Source of the DNA: Rhodospirillales bacterium
GTDB taxonomy: Bacteria; Pseudomonadota; Alphaproteobacteria; Rhodospirillales; Defluviicoccaceae
Direction of reading: 5' to 3'
Assembly (NCBI GenBank): GCA_026125865.1
Contig: JAHCKI010000189.1
Span: 1 to 5,140, forward strand
DNA length: 5,140 bases
Shown here: positions 1 through 5,140 of the stretch, piece after piece
Numbering within the stretch: the stretch's first letter is position 1
Layout of the letters: every line of letters begins with the position of its first letter
The notes under the pieces: generated by a model
Seen by the model: only the letters and a program-made list of their open reading frames with translations
Told to the model about the DNA's origin: nothing
Databases searched by the model: none
Translations under genes and position numbers: made by a program

Positions 1-891
1 TGATCCGATCATCCGACGACTCAAATCTTCTGGCGACGCTGAAGTCTGCGGTGCCATGACTGCGAGTTCAATTCGCGTCGCGGCAGTATAGTCTATTCGG
101 GTGCAATACGGTGGGGACGTCAGGATGAAGTCCGCGCTTTCCGGGTCAACTGCTGCGCTTGTAGTATCTGCAACTCTGATTTCCGATGCTCCGCACTCAA
201 CAAAGGAACGCTCGGCTCGCGCTTCGAGAGCCTGCGCCATGCTTGCGAGCTTCGAAAGCATACGGTCAGCGATTTGCCGTTGCGATACGTTGATTCGAGC
301 TTCGGTTTCTTTGGGGCGGCGTAGCCAAGTGGGATTGGAACAACGAAACGGCGCAACCAATTCCCTGCAAACGGTGAACAAGGCCACATAGAAAGTAGCC
401 GCTAAACCAGAAATTTTGTCGAAGTTGGTTCCCGTGGAAGTTGTCGTCATGTTGCCGAGCAAGCGCTTGCGGATGCTGCGCTCAATTGCACGGATGCCGG
501 CAGCCGTTTCGTCGTTGAACCATATTTGAAGCGGATCACTTCCTTCGATCTGCGTGTCATCGATGTGATCGATTCGGACGACCTCTCTGGCGACGGGTTC
601 GATGCTATCTGCCTCGCTGGCCGGTAAAAGGCGAGCACGCGCGACGACCACCATTACTGGATTGATGTCAAATCCGCGAGAGCGAAAACCCAGTGTCGAT
701 GCCGTGTAAGTTGTTGTCCCGCTGCCGTTCCATGGATCGAAAACGATTGCTTCGGGACCTAGTTTCGCGCTGTCCAATATTGCCTTCGCGAAGGTCTCGG
801 AGTATCCGGCATAGTAAGGAAAGTAGCCTTCCCAGCCGGTTTGAACTCGGCTGCAGCGCTTTGGCGATCGAATATCGAGTGTTCTAAACAT
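1..891 (-). CDS. DNA methyltransferase (N6-adenine/N4-cytosine type), 3' end cut by window edge
   Basis: Reading leftward from ATG 891-889, the frame stays open for 297 codons to base 1, so the C-terminus lies outside the window. Residues 52-60 read DPWNGSGTT, the AdoMet-binding loop (motif I, usually DPFxGSGTT). Residues 74-78, FDINP, fit motif II with its ribose-contacting acidic residue. Residues 258-268, TSPPYCTRIDY, hold the amino-methyltransferase catalytic motif IV ((D/N/S)PP(Y/F)). About 200 residues separate motifs I and IV, enough for a target-recognition region between them. The enzyme would transfer a methyl group from AdoMet to an exocyclic amino group of adenine or cytosine in DNA; TSPPY is common in N4-cytosine enzymes but does not settle the base. 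An in-frame stop at 921-919 limits the N-terminus; TTG at 897 is the only other nearby start, and the ribosome site is weak. GC content is lower than in the tail genes, suggesting separate ancestry. A restriction, defence or phage self-modification role is inference; partner genes would lie off the left edge. Confidence 0.87.
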   Translation of the reverse strand, partial: MFRTLDIRSPKRCSRVQTGWEGYFPYYAGYSETFAKAILDSAKLGPEAIVFDPWNGSGTTTYTASTLGFRSRGFDINPVMVVVARARLLPASEADSIEPVAREVVRIDHIDDTQIEGSDPLQIWFNDETAAGIRAIERSIRKRLLGNMTTTSTGTNFDKISGLAATFYVALFTVCRELVAPFRCSNPTWLRRPKETEARINVSQRQIADRMLSKLASMAQALEARAERSFVECGASEIRVADTTSAAVDPESADFILTSPPYCTRIDYTAATRIELAVMAPQTSASPEDLSRRMIGS

Positions 892-952
892 CGGCAACTT
901 TATCTGGGGCTGCGTCCTTCACAAACGTTTGAGCCCACTTTTGTGTTTTCAT
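884..952 (-). CDS. possible 22-codon leader or small protein overlapping the methyltransferase start
   Basis: A short frame starts at ATG 952-950 (MKTQKWAQTF...), ends with TAG at 886-884, and overlaps the methyltransferase ATG by 8 nt (ATGTTTAG). Its hydrophilic, Lys/Asp-containing product is protein-like, and the overlap would allow translational coupling. The same frame stays open upstream to another ATG at 1030-1028, 12 nt after the DUF1833 stop, which would give 48 aa with an Arg-rich start and a CC pair. Neither start has a strong Shine-Dalgarno sequence. I do not recognise the product. It could be a leader peptide, the decayed 3' end of a lost gene, or chance. Confidence 0.27.
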   Translation of the reverse strand: MKTQKWAQTFVKDAAPDKVADV

Positions 953-1042
953 CAAGCTTGTTGTCCAACAACAACTGTACAGCGCGGCCCCTGCGAATTC
1001 TCGCTGTCGGATGAGAAGCCGACGCCTCATTAAGCTCAGCTC
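892..1042. other. junction between tail module and lower-GC methyltransferase block
   Basis: This 151-bp interval lies between the DUF1833 stop and the methyltransferase ATG. It holds the 14-bp dyad and the possible short frame. I see no convincing intrinsic terminator or sigma-70 promoter. By eye, GC content falls from the tail-gene level to a clearly lower level on the methyltransferase side, so a recombination junction probably lies in or near this interval. Confidence 0.5.
958..971. repeat. 14-bp dyad (TTGTTG-TC-CAACAA) in the tail/methyltransferase junction
   Basis: Two perfect 6-bp arms, TTGTTG and CAACAA, are separated by 2 bp. The dyad lies 67 bp upstream of the methyltransferase ATG and just before the short frame at 952. 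Its place between two unrelated gene blocks would suit an operator for a dimeric repressor. The loop is too short and there is no T tract, so it is not an intrinsic terminator. Short AT-rich dyads of this size also arise by chance. Confidence 0.25.
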
Positions 1043-1516
1043 TCAGAATAAACCCGGATATTCGCTCGGAATGTAACTATGGCCGGGGAACGGCTCGTTC
1101 AGCACGTCCTCGAAGGCGAGTTCGCCGGTGACGACGAGGGCGTCGTACTCCGCGGCGACCAGCGTCATGTTGAACGGCCCGGCCTCGACCGTGTCTGGGC
1201 TCGACGCCAGCACCACCTCGAGGGCCACGGCGAGCGGCGCTTGCACTTGGCGCAGGGACTGAACGATTTGACGATCCACGTTGTCGATCCGTAACGTCAC
1301 CCGGGCGACGCTCTCCGGATCCTCGCCGGGCAACGCGATCTCGAACGGATAGGCGACGTACGGATCGCCGCGGCTGGTGATGTCTTGAGTGTTGTTGACG
1401 ACGCGGATTGGCTCAGCAAGGTCGTCATGGTCGATGGTGAGGAGCAGCAGAAAAACCTGTTCGGTTTCTTGGGCGTTGATCGCCTGGCGCGCGGCTTGCG
1501 ATAGCGTCCGGCTCAA
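1043..1516 (-). CDS. DUF1833-family phage tail protein
   Basis: A 157-aa protein if started at TTG 1516-1514. The sequence matches my recollection of the DUF1833 family (Pfam PF08875), small proteins encoded after the tape measure in siphophage tail modules. Recognisable blocks are RVVNNTQDI (residues 38-46), VTLRIDNVDRQIV (73-85), SSPDTVEAGPF (105-115) and the Pro-rich end EPFPGHSYIPSEYPGLF (141-157). No catalytic motif, signal peptide or membrane segment is visible, which fits a structural tail-tip or baseplate role; the exact function is unknown. The TTG start overlaps the previous gene's stop as TTGA and has a good GGAG 8 nt upstream. The longer ATG start at 1549 adds 11 residues (MDGNPQTGDSP), would overlap the upstream gene by 37 nt, and is less likely. 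The usual next gene, a C40 peptidase, is absent. Confidence 0.86.
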   Translation of the reverse strand: MSRTLSQAARQAINAQETEQVFLLLLTIDHDDLAEPIRVVNNTQDITSRGDPYVAYPFEIALPGEDPESVARVTLRIDNVDRQIVQSLRQVQAPLAVALEVVLASSPDTVEAGPFNMTLVAAEYDALVVTGELAFEDVLNEPFPGHSYIPSEYPGLF

Positions 1517-1872
1517 GGGAGAATCTCCAGTTTGAGGGTTGCCGTCCACAACCGGCCGCGGGCGATTGGCGCATAGGAAGGTGATTCGACGAACCGGTAG
1601 GTCGCAGCGGCACCGGTGCGGGGATGCACCCAGTCGAACGAAAGGGCGCCACCCTGCAGACTGGAATCATGGAAAGCGTCCAATGTCTCCACCTGATCGG
1701 CGTTCAGCCGCAGCTGCATGTCGATGGTGCGCTTCCCGGCGGTGAACCGCCGGCGCACCTTGGGAGGACCCGCCTCCATTTGCGTCCGGATTACGGAATT
1801 CGGCGCCTGCTCGTTAAATCCTTGGGCCAGCGGCCGCTGCGGCAGCGAATAGGGCCAAACGGGATTGGTCAT
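1513..1872 (-). CDS. phage minor tail protein (gpM-like position), 119 aa
   Basis: The product begins MTNPVWPYSLPQRP at ATG 1872-1870. That ATG overlaps the tape measure stop as ATGA and has GAGG 9 nt upstream, so I prefer it to the longer frame from ATG 1926, which would run back into the tape measure gene. The protein is beta-rich in appearance, with a basic stretch KVRRRF (38-43), a central DxFH block (DAFHD, 65-69), and SFDWVHPRTG (78-87) followed by a hydrophobic C-terminus ending LEILP. The F-x-W-x-x-P pattern and the position directly after the tape measure resemble lambda gpM-type minor tail proteins, which sit near the tail tip. That assignment is inference from size, pattern and gene order. 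Its stop overlaps the DUF1833 start, so both are probably translated in coupled fashion. Confidence 0.78.
   Translation of the reverse strand: MTNPVWPYSLPQRPLAQGFNEQAPNSVIRTQMEAGPPKVRRRFTAGKRTIDMQLRLNADQVETLDAFHDSSLQGGALSFDWVHPRTGAAATYRFVESPSYAPIARGRLWTATLKLEILP
1525..1528 (-). promoter_or_regulatory. Shine-Dalgarno that decides the TTG start of the DUF1833 gene
   Basis: GGAG on the minus strand, 8 nt before TTG 1516-1514. It lies inside the last codons of the upstream gene and downstream of the alternative ATG 1549, so it can only serve the TTG start. Confidence 0.65.
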
Positions 1873-4385
1873 CTCGGCACGCCTCGCCGGTTGAGTCCGT
1901 AAGCACTCCCCATGGTCTGATCCCACCAGCCCTGAGCCAGGCCGCGGCCCACTTCCTCGCGGATCAGCACGCGGATGACCTGACGGCCATCGGGACCGCG
2001 CTCGCGGGTGACCTCCGGCTGTGCTCCGGACGAACGCTGGTCGATGATCTGAACGACCACCTCAGAACCGAAGGCGCGGCGCATTTGCTCGGGCCAGCCG
2101 ATCACCTCGCCTTGCTTGGCGACGATCGGCACCTCGCCGTGCCCCACCAGTCCGCCACCATGGAACCGGGGCGCATCGGCGAAAGCGGCCAGCGGCACCG
2201 GCCGATAGTCGAACGCGTTCGGTCCGCCGACCATGCCGCCTTGATGGGCATGGCCCAAGAGGCCGAACGCCTGGTTGTGCAGCGGGCTTGGAGCATACAC
2301 CGTTGAACTGCCACCAAACAGATCGAAGCTGATGTTGCCAATCAGGCCCTCGAGGAACCCGGACAGCGGCTTCAACACCAGCATGCGATAGGCGGTGCGC
2401 AGCGCTTCCTCGGCGATGGTGTTGAACAGATCGGTCGCCGAGATCTTACCGGTGCGGGCCCACTGCACGAACGCATCCTCCGAGGCTCGGAGCGCCGACG
2501 TGGTCGCATCCTCGAACGTCTTGGCCATATCGCCGGCGTCGTCGCCGAAGTTGCGCAAGGCGCGACGGACACCGGCCGACCATTCCCGGCTGTCGGCCAA
2601 CATGCGGTCGAAGGCCTCCGCGGAGGCACGGGCGTAGGTGTCGTGATCGATGGCGCCTTGTTGCAGCAAGGCATTCAGCTCGGCGATCTCGTCCTTGTAC
2701 GCTTCCTCGGCTGTGCGAAGGCGTTCGGTGAGACGCCGGCCGGCCTCCAGCTGCCTGTTGCGCTCGTCCGCCGCCTTGCGGGCCACCTCCTGGGCTTCCT
2801 GTTCATCGTATAGGGCACCTGCCAAGCCGGCGACCTGTTGCCGTTCCGCATCCGTGGCGGTGGCCGACAAACGCCGTAGGGCCTGGCTGACAAACCGCTC
2901 GCGGTCGACCAGGGTCAGTTCCTCGCGCTCGGCCTGCAGCGAGGCGATGAGACGCTGGTTGGTGTCAATTCGTTGCGCAGTCGTCGTGTGTTCCCGTTGT
3001 GCCAGGCGCGCCAGCTGCGCATCGCGGAGCGCCGCCGACTGGGCGATCAGGGCATTGACCTTTTCTGTATCACCGCCGTCCGGCCCCGCCAGATCGCCGA
3101 GCTCGGCCACTCGCTTCTCGTGTTCGGCCTTGATGCGCTTGGCACCGGTGTGGGTGGCTTCGAATAGTTGATTCTGTAGATCGGTTTCGATCTTGACCAA
3201 CGCCGCGGCGCGGTCTTTGGCGGCTGCAATGTCGGCTTCGATGGCATCGGCGGTGGAATTATCGTCGGCCTTGGCACGGTCTTTCTCTGCCTGGTTTTGC
3301 AGGTGGGCGAGCTTCGCCGACCATTGTCGATAGATTTGAAGTTCCTCTTCCAGCCGCCGCTGCAAATACAGGGCGCGGATTTTCTTGAGCGGGTTTTCGA
3401 TCAGCGAGACCTCGCCGAGCTCGTTGATCTCGCGAGCGATGTCCTTCAGTTGTTCACGCTTGTCCTCGACGATCCTGCGGGTGGCGTGAAGGCTGAGACC
3501 CTCGAAATTGAAGTCACCGAAGGCCAGCAGCTTCAGCTGCTCATAGGCGACGCCGGCGCCGCTGGCCAGCTGCGCCAGTTCGCCGGAGAGATCGGCGATC
3601 AACGGCGCCAGGTCGAGGACGGCACGGCTGACATTGGCCGAGATCACCCGGCCGAGGGTATCCAGCTCATTGCGGGCACGCTCGGCGTCGCGGACCAGGT
3701 CCTCCTCGAGGACGATACCGAGATCACGGGCGCGGGCCCGCATTTCTTCGAGGCGATCGGCGCCATTCCCCAGCATGTTGACCATGGCGACGCCCTCGGA
3801 ATCGAACAGCTTGAACGCCAGCCGCACCCGTTCGGCAGGATCCTCAATGGCGCGGAACGCCTCGGCCACGTCGCCGAGCAGGTCTTCGGTGCGGCGCATG
3901 TGTCCCGACTGGTCGCGGAGCGCAATGCCCATCTGGGAGAGCGCGTCCTTTGCCTCGCCGGTGCCCTTGGCCGCTTCTGCTGCCCTGCGGGTGAACCGCT
4001 GCAGCGCCATGTCGAGGGTACGTTCCTCGATGCCGGCGCTCTGTGCCGCGTAACGCAGTTCTTGCAGGGCCTCCACGCCGACGCCGATCTTATCGGCGGT
4101 CTTGCCGATGGCGTCGGCGGCGGAGATGGAGCGGTCGATCAGTGCCGTGAGCCCGCCTGCCGCCACGACGCCGGCCAGCGCCCCACCCAGGGCCTTGATG
4201 CCGAGCCCCAGCGCTTTGGTGCGATCGCCGAGCCCGAGCAGCCCGCGCGACGCCTTCCCGGACGCAGTCTCGATCTTCCTGAGCGAGCGGTCGCCTGTTT
4301 CGCCGACCTGGACCAGCTCGGCCTTGACCTTGCCGCCACCCTCGACAGCGAGGCGAACTGCATAGGTGTGCTTGGCTCGGGCCAT
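1869..4385 (-). CDS. phage tail tape measure protein (lambda gpH-like)
   Basis: An 838-aa protein starting MARAKHTYAV at ATG 4385-4383, three bases after the stop of the frameshifted chaperone extension. It acts as the ruler for tail length and threads the tail tube before DNA ejection. Residues 1-55 are a charged head; 58-82 are a Gly/Ala-rich hydrophobic segment; 84-250 hold the typical tape-measure helical region (ADAIGKTADKIGVGVEALQELRYAA and on, ending RVISANVSRAV). About 300-600 is highly charged and helical, likely coiled coil. Residues 615-675, including FVQWARTGKISATDLFNTI, match the lambda-type C-terminal tape measure domain. Residues 712-765 are Gly/His-rich with two similar H-x-GG-x-V-G motifs (714-720, 742-748) and end in the usual EVPIVAKQGEVI block. 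No muralytic domain is seen. At about 0.15 nm per residue, the predicted tail is near 120-130 nm (inference). lambda gpH is 853 aa, a very similar length. Confidence 0.95.
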   Translation of the reverse strand: MARAKHTYAVRLAVEGGGKVKAELVQVGETGDRSLRKIETASGKASRGLLGLGDRTKALGLGIKALGGALAGVVAAGGLTALIDRSISAADAIGKTADKIGVGVEALQELRYAAQSAGIEERTLDMALQRFTRRAAEAAKGTGEAKDALSQMGIALRDQSGHMRRTEDLLGDVAEAFRAIEDPAERVRLAFKLFDSEGVAMVNMLGNGADRLEEMRARARDLGIVLEEDLVRDAERARNELDTLGRVISANVSRAVLDLAPLIADLSGELAQLASGAGVAYEQLKLLAFGDFNFEGLSLHATRRIVEDKREQLKDIAREINELGEVSLIENPLKKIRALYLQRRLEEELQIYRQWSAKLAHLQNQAEKDRAKADDNSTADAIEADIAAAKDRAAALVKIETDLQNQLFEATHTGAKRIKAEHEKRVAELGDLAGPDGGDTEKVNALIAQSAALRDAQLARLAQREHTTTAQRIDTNQRLIASLQAEREELTLVDRERFVSQALRRLSATATDAERQQVAGLAGALYDEQEAQEVARKAADERNRQLEAGRRLTERLRTAEEAYKDEIAELNALLQQGAIDHDTYARASAEAFDRMLADSREWSAGVRRALRNFGDDAGDMAKTFEDATTSALRASEDAFVQWARTGKISATDLFNTIAEEALRTAYRMLVLKPLSGFLEGLIGNISFDLFGGSSTVYAPSPLHNQAFGLLGHAHQGGMVGGPNAFDYRPVPLAAFADAPRFHGGGLVGHGEVPIVAKQGEVIGWPEQMRRAFGSEVVVQIIDQRSSGAQPEVTRERGPDGRQVIRVLIREEVGRGLAQGWWDQTMGSAYGLNRRGVPR

Positions 4386-4388
4386 GGG

Positions 4389-5140
4389 CTATTCCGGTTG
4401 GCTATCGATGGTCGCTTCAAGCATGCCGGCCTGCGCCTCTGGCAACAGCTCGCTCATGATGTCGAGGTCGTAGCCGCGGGCGCGTGCCATTTCCAGGGCG
4501 AGCCCCAAATCGAAAACGCGGGTTCCGGGTGTGATCTGGTTCTGTATGGCCTGCACGATGTCCCAGGCCTGATGCTCTTCCAGCGTCTCGGGCGCGTACT
4601 CGTGGTACGCGCAACGTTCGCCATTCAGGCCGACGCCACCCCCGACGCAGGCGGCTCCTTGTTCACGGCAGCCGCAGCAATAATCGGGCCCTCCACCTGG
4701 CCGGAAGTGCCAGCGGCAGAGAGCCCTGATGCGTTTTTTGCGGCGTTGAGCAACACTTGCTTGAGGGTGAACTCCTGGAAGAACCGCTCGCCAACGGGAT
4801 AGAGGTCCACCACCGCCGCGACGGCCTCGCGGGTCACCGGTGCCTCACTCTCGCCATCGGCATCGAGGACGCCCGACCAGGAGACGATATGGCGGGCCGC
4901 CAGTTCATGGACCAGAAGGCCGTGGTAGAGGCCGTCCCGCTCGGCCGGATCGTCGAGGTCGGGGAGATCGTCGATGCCAAGACCCGATTCCTTGCGCTCG
5001 CGAACCTGGCTTTCCAGGCTCTCGATGCGCCGCCGCGCTGCAGATTGACACGCCGCCATGCTGGCCGAGGTCAGCGGCCTGACGGTGACTCTGATGCCGT
5101 AGGGGAGCTCCAGCTCGTACGGTTCCTTGGGTGCGCTCAG
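4389..5140 (-). CDS. frameshifted chaperone fusion (gpGT-like), joined by -1 shift at 4733
   Basis: The same 5' frame is followed to Asn codon 4735-4733, then continued in the -1 frame from CGC 4733-4731 to TAG 4391-4389. This gives 136 visible upstream residues plus a 114-residue extension. The extension starts RIRALCRWHF, has a Cys-rich stretch (extension residues 6, 19, 20, 22, 29, 41), then a conserved-looking acidic helical part (YHEYAPETLEEHQAWDIV) and ends ATIDSQPE. No ATG, GTG or TTG occurs in this frame between its upstream stop near 4845 and GTG 4556, so most of it can be translated only by frameshifting. It fills the otherwise unexplained 239-nt gap before the tape measure and stops 3 nt before its ATG. 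In lambda, the T part of gpGT binds tail tube protein and brings it to the tape measure. The equivalence is inferred from position and signal; a homopolymer sequencing error is the main alternative. Confidence 0.76.
4625..5140 (-). CDS. phage tail assembly chaperone (gpG-like), 5' end beyond window edge
   Basis: The frame enters from the right edge: 171 codons are visible before TGA at 4627-4625. The first 27 visible codons, up to ATG 5059, read like the conserved chaperone N-terminus (...YELELPYGIRVTVRPLTSA), so ATG 5059 is an internal Met and the true start is outside the window. The visible part has the strand-rich head, a helical Arg/Glu-rich segment (ARRRIESLESQVRERKESGL), then an acidic helical region through GERFFQEFTLKQVLLNAAKN. 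The last 35 residues are Ala/Gly/Ser-rich low complexity, as expected for a tail read only when no frameshift occurs. In lambda, gpG coats the tape measure protein and recruits tail tube subunits; the position immediately before the tape measure supports that role here. The frameshift site lies 35 codons before the stop. Confidence 0.82.
   Translation of the reverse strand: MSAPKEPYELELPYGIRVTVRPLTSASMAACQSAARRRIESLESQVRERKESGLGIDDLPDLDDPAERDGLYHGLLVHELAARHIVSWSGVLDADGESEAPVTREAVAAVVDLYPVGERFFQEFTLKQVLLNAAKNASGLSAAGTSGQVEGPIIAAAAVNKEPPASGVASA
4686..4739 (-). promoter_or_regulatory. programmed -1 ribosomal frameshift signal (slippery site, spacer, hairpin)
   Basis: The slippery heptamer A AAA AAC (4739-4733) is in the right phase of the chaperone frame (GCA AAA AAC). 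A 6-nt spacer GCATCA (4732-4727) follows. Then GGGCTCTCTGCC (4726-4715) can pair with GGTGGAGGGCCC (4697-4686) over 12 bp, with three G-U pairs. An inner 5-bp stem GCTGG/CCGGC with loop CACTT extends it, leaving only a 2-nt CA bulge. The heptamer form X XXY YYZ, the 5-9 nt spacing and the stable hairpin are the standard elements of bacterial and phage -1 frameshifting. The shift would set the ratio of short to fused chaperone. Confidence 0.77.

Noticed and set aside
120..638. Short open frames on both strands inside the methyltransferase region
   Set aside because: The methyltransferase frame covers this stretch without a stop and carries family motifs; the others are off-frame shadows.
958..975. 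Intrinsic terminator after the tail operon
   Set aside because: The only hairpin-like element is short, AT-rich, has a 2-nt centre and lacks a following T tract on either strand.
4417..4614. A 65-codon minus-strand frame with an Arg-rich product in the gap before the tape measure
   Set aside because: It occupies a different frame from the chaperone extension, its Arg-rich composition is typical of an off-frame reading of GC-rich DNA, and its stop bears no tight relation to the tape measure start.
3297..4802. A 501-codon plus-strand open frame opposite the tape measure and chaperone genes
   Set aside because: It lies antisense to clear tail genes, its product shows no recognisable domain, and long antisense frames are expected in GC-rich coding sequence with strong third-position bias.
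4625..5059. Chaperone starting at ATG 5059 as a complete 144-aa gene
   Set aside because: The frame is open to the right edge and the 27 preceding codons look like a conserved chaperone N-terminus, so the gene is partial at the edge.

Overview
The window looks like part of a prophage, or of an integrated siphophage tail cluster, in a GC-rich bacterium, most likely a proteobacterium. This rests on high-GC coding sequence, tight overlaps between genes, and a lambda-like tail gene order. Every gene I can support is on the minus strand, so transcription runs from right (5140) to left (1). I cannot resolve the host further from sequence alone.

The right part (about 1043-5140) is a siphophage tail module. 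In transcription order it holds: (i) a tail assembly chaperone (lambda gpG-like) that enters from beyond the right edge and stops at 4625; (ii) a second frame, with no usable start codon of its own near its N-terminus, that continues to 4389 and appears to be reached by a -1 ribosomal frameshift, giving a gpGT-like fusion; (iii) an 838-aa tape measure protein (1869-4385); (iv) a 119-aa minor tail protein (1513-1872); (v) a 157-aa DUF1833-type tail protein (1043-1516). Junctions are very tight: TAG-CCC-ATG between the chaperone extension and the tape measure, then ATGA and TTGA stop/start overlaps. This points to one translationally coupled operon. The best discovery is the complete frameshift signal: slippery heptamer A AAA AAC at 4739-4733, a 6-nt spacer, and a long hairpin at 4726-4686.

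The left part (1 to about 950) is different. Base composition drops to a visibly lower GC. A DNA methyltransferase fragment (891 down to the left edge, 297 codons, open at the edge) replaces the genes normally expected after DUF1833, namely a C40 peptidase and the tail tip or host-specificity proteins. It carries clear AdoMet-binding (DPWNGSGTT) and catalytic (TSPPY) motifs. A very short reading frame may be coupled to its start. The tail module therefore seems to be interrupted or followed by cargo. The methyltransferase may be a prophage modification gene or part of a defence or restriction-modification locus continuing off the left edge. I see no RNA gene, CRISPR array, insertion sequence or clear attachment site.
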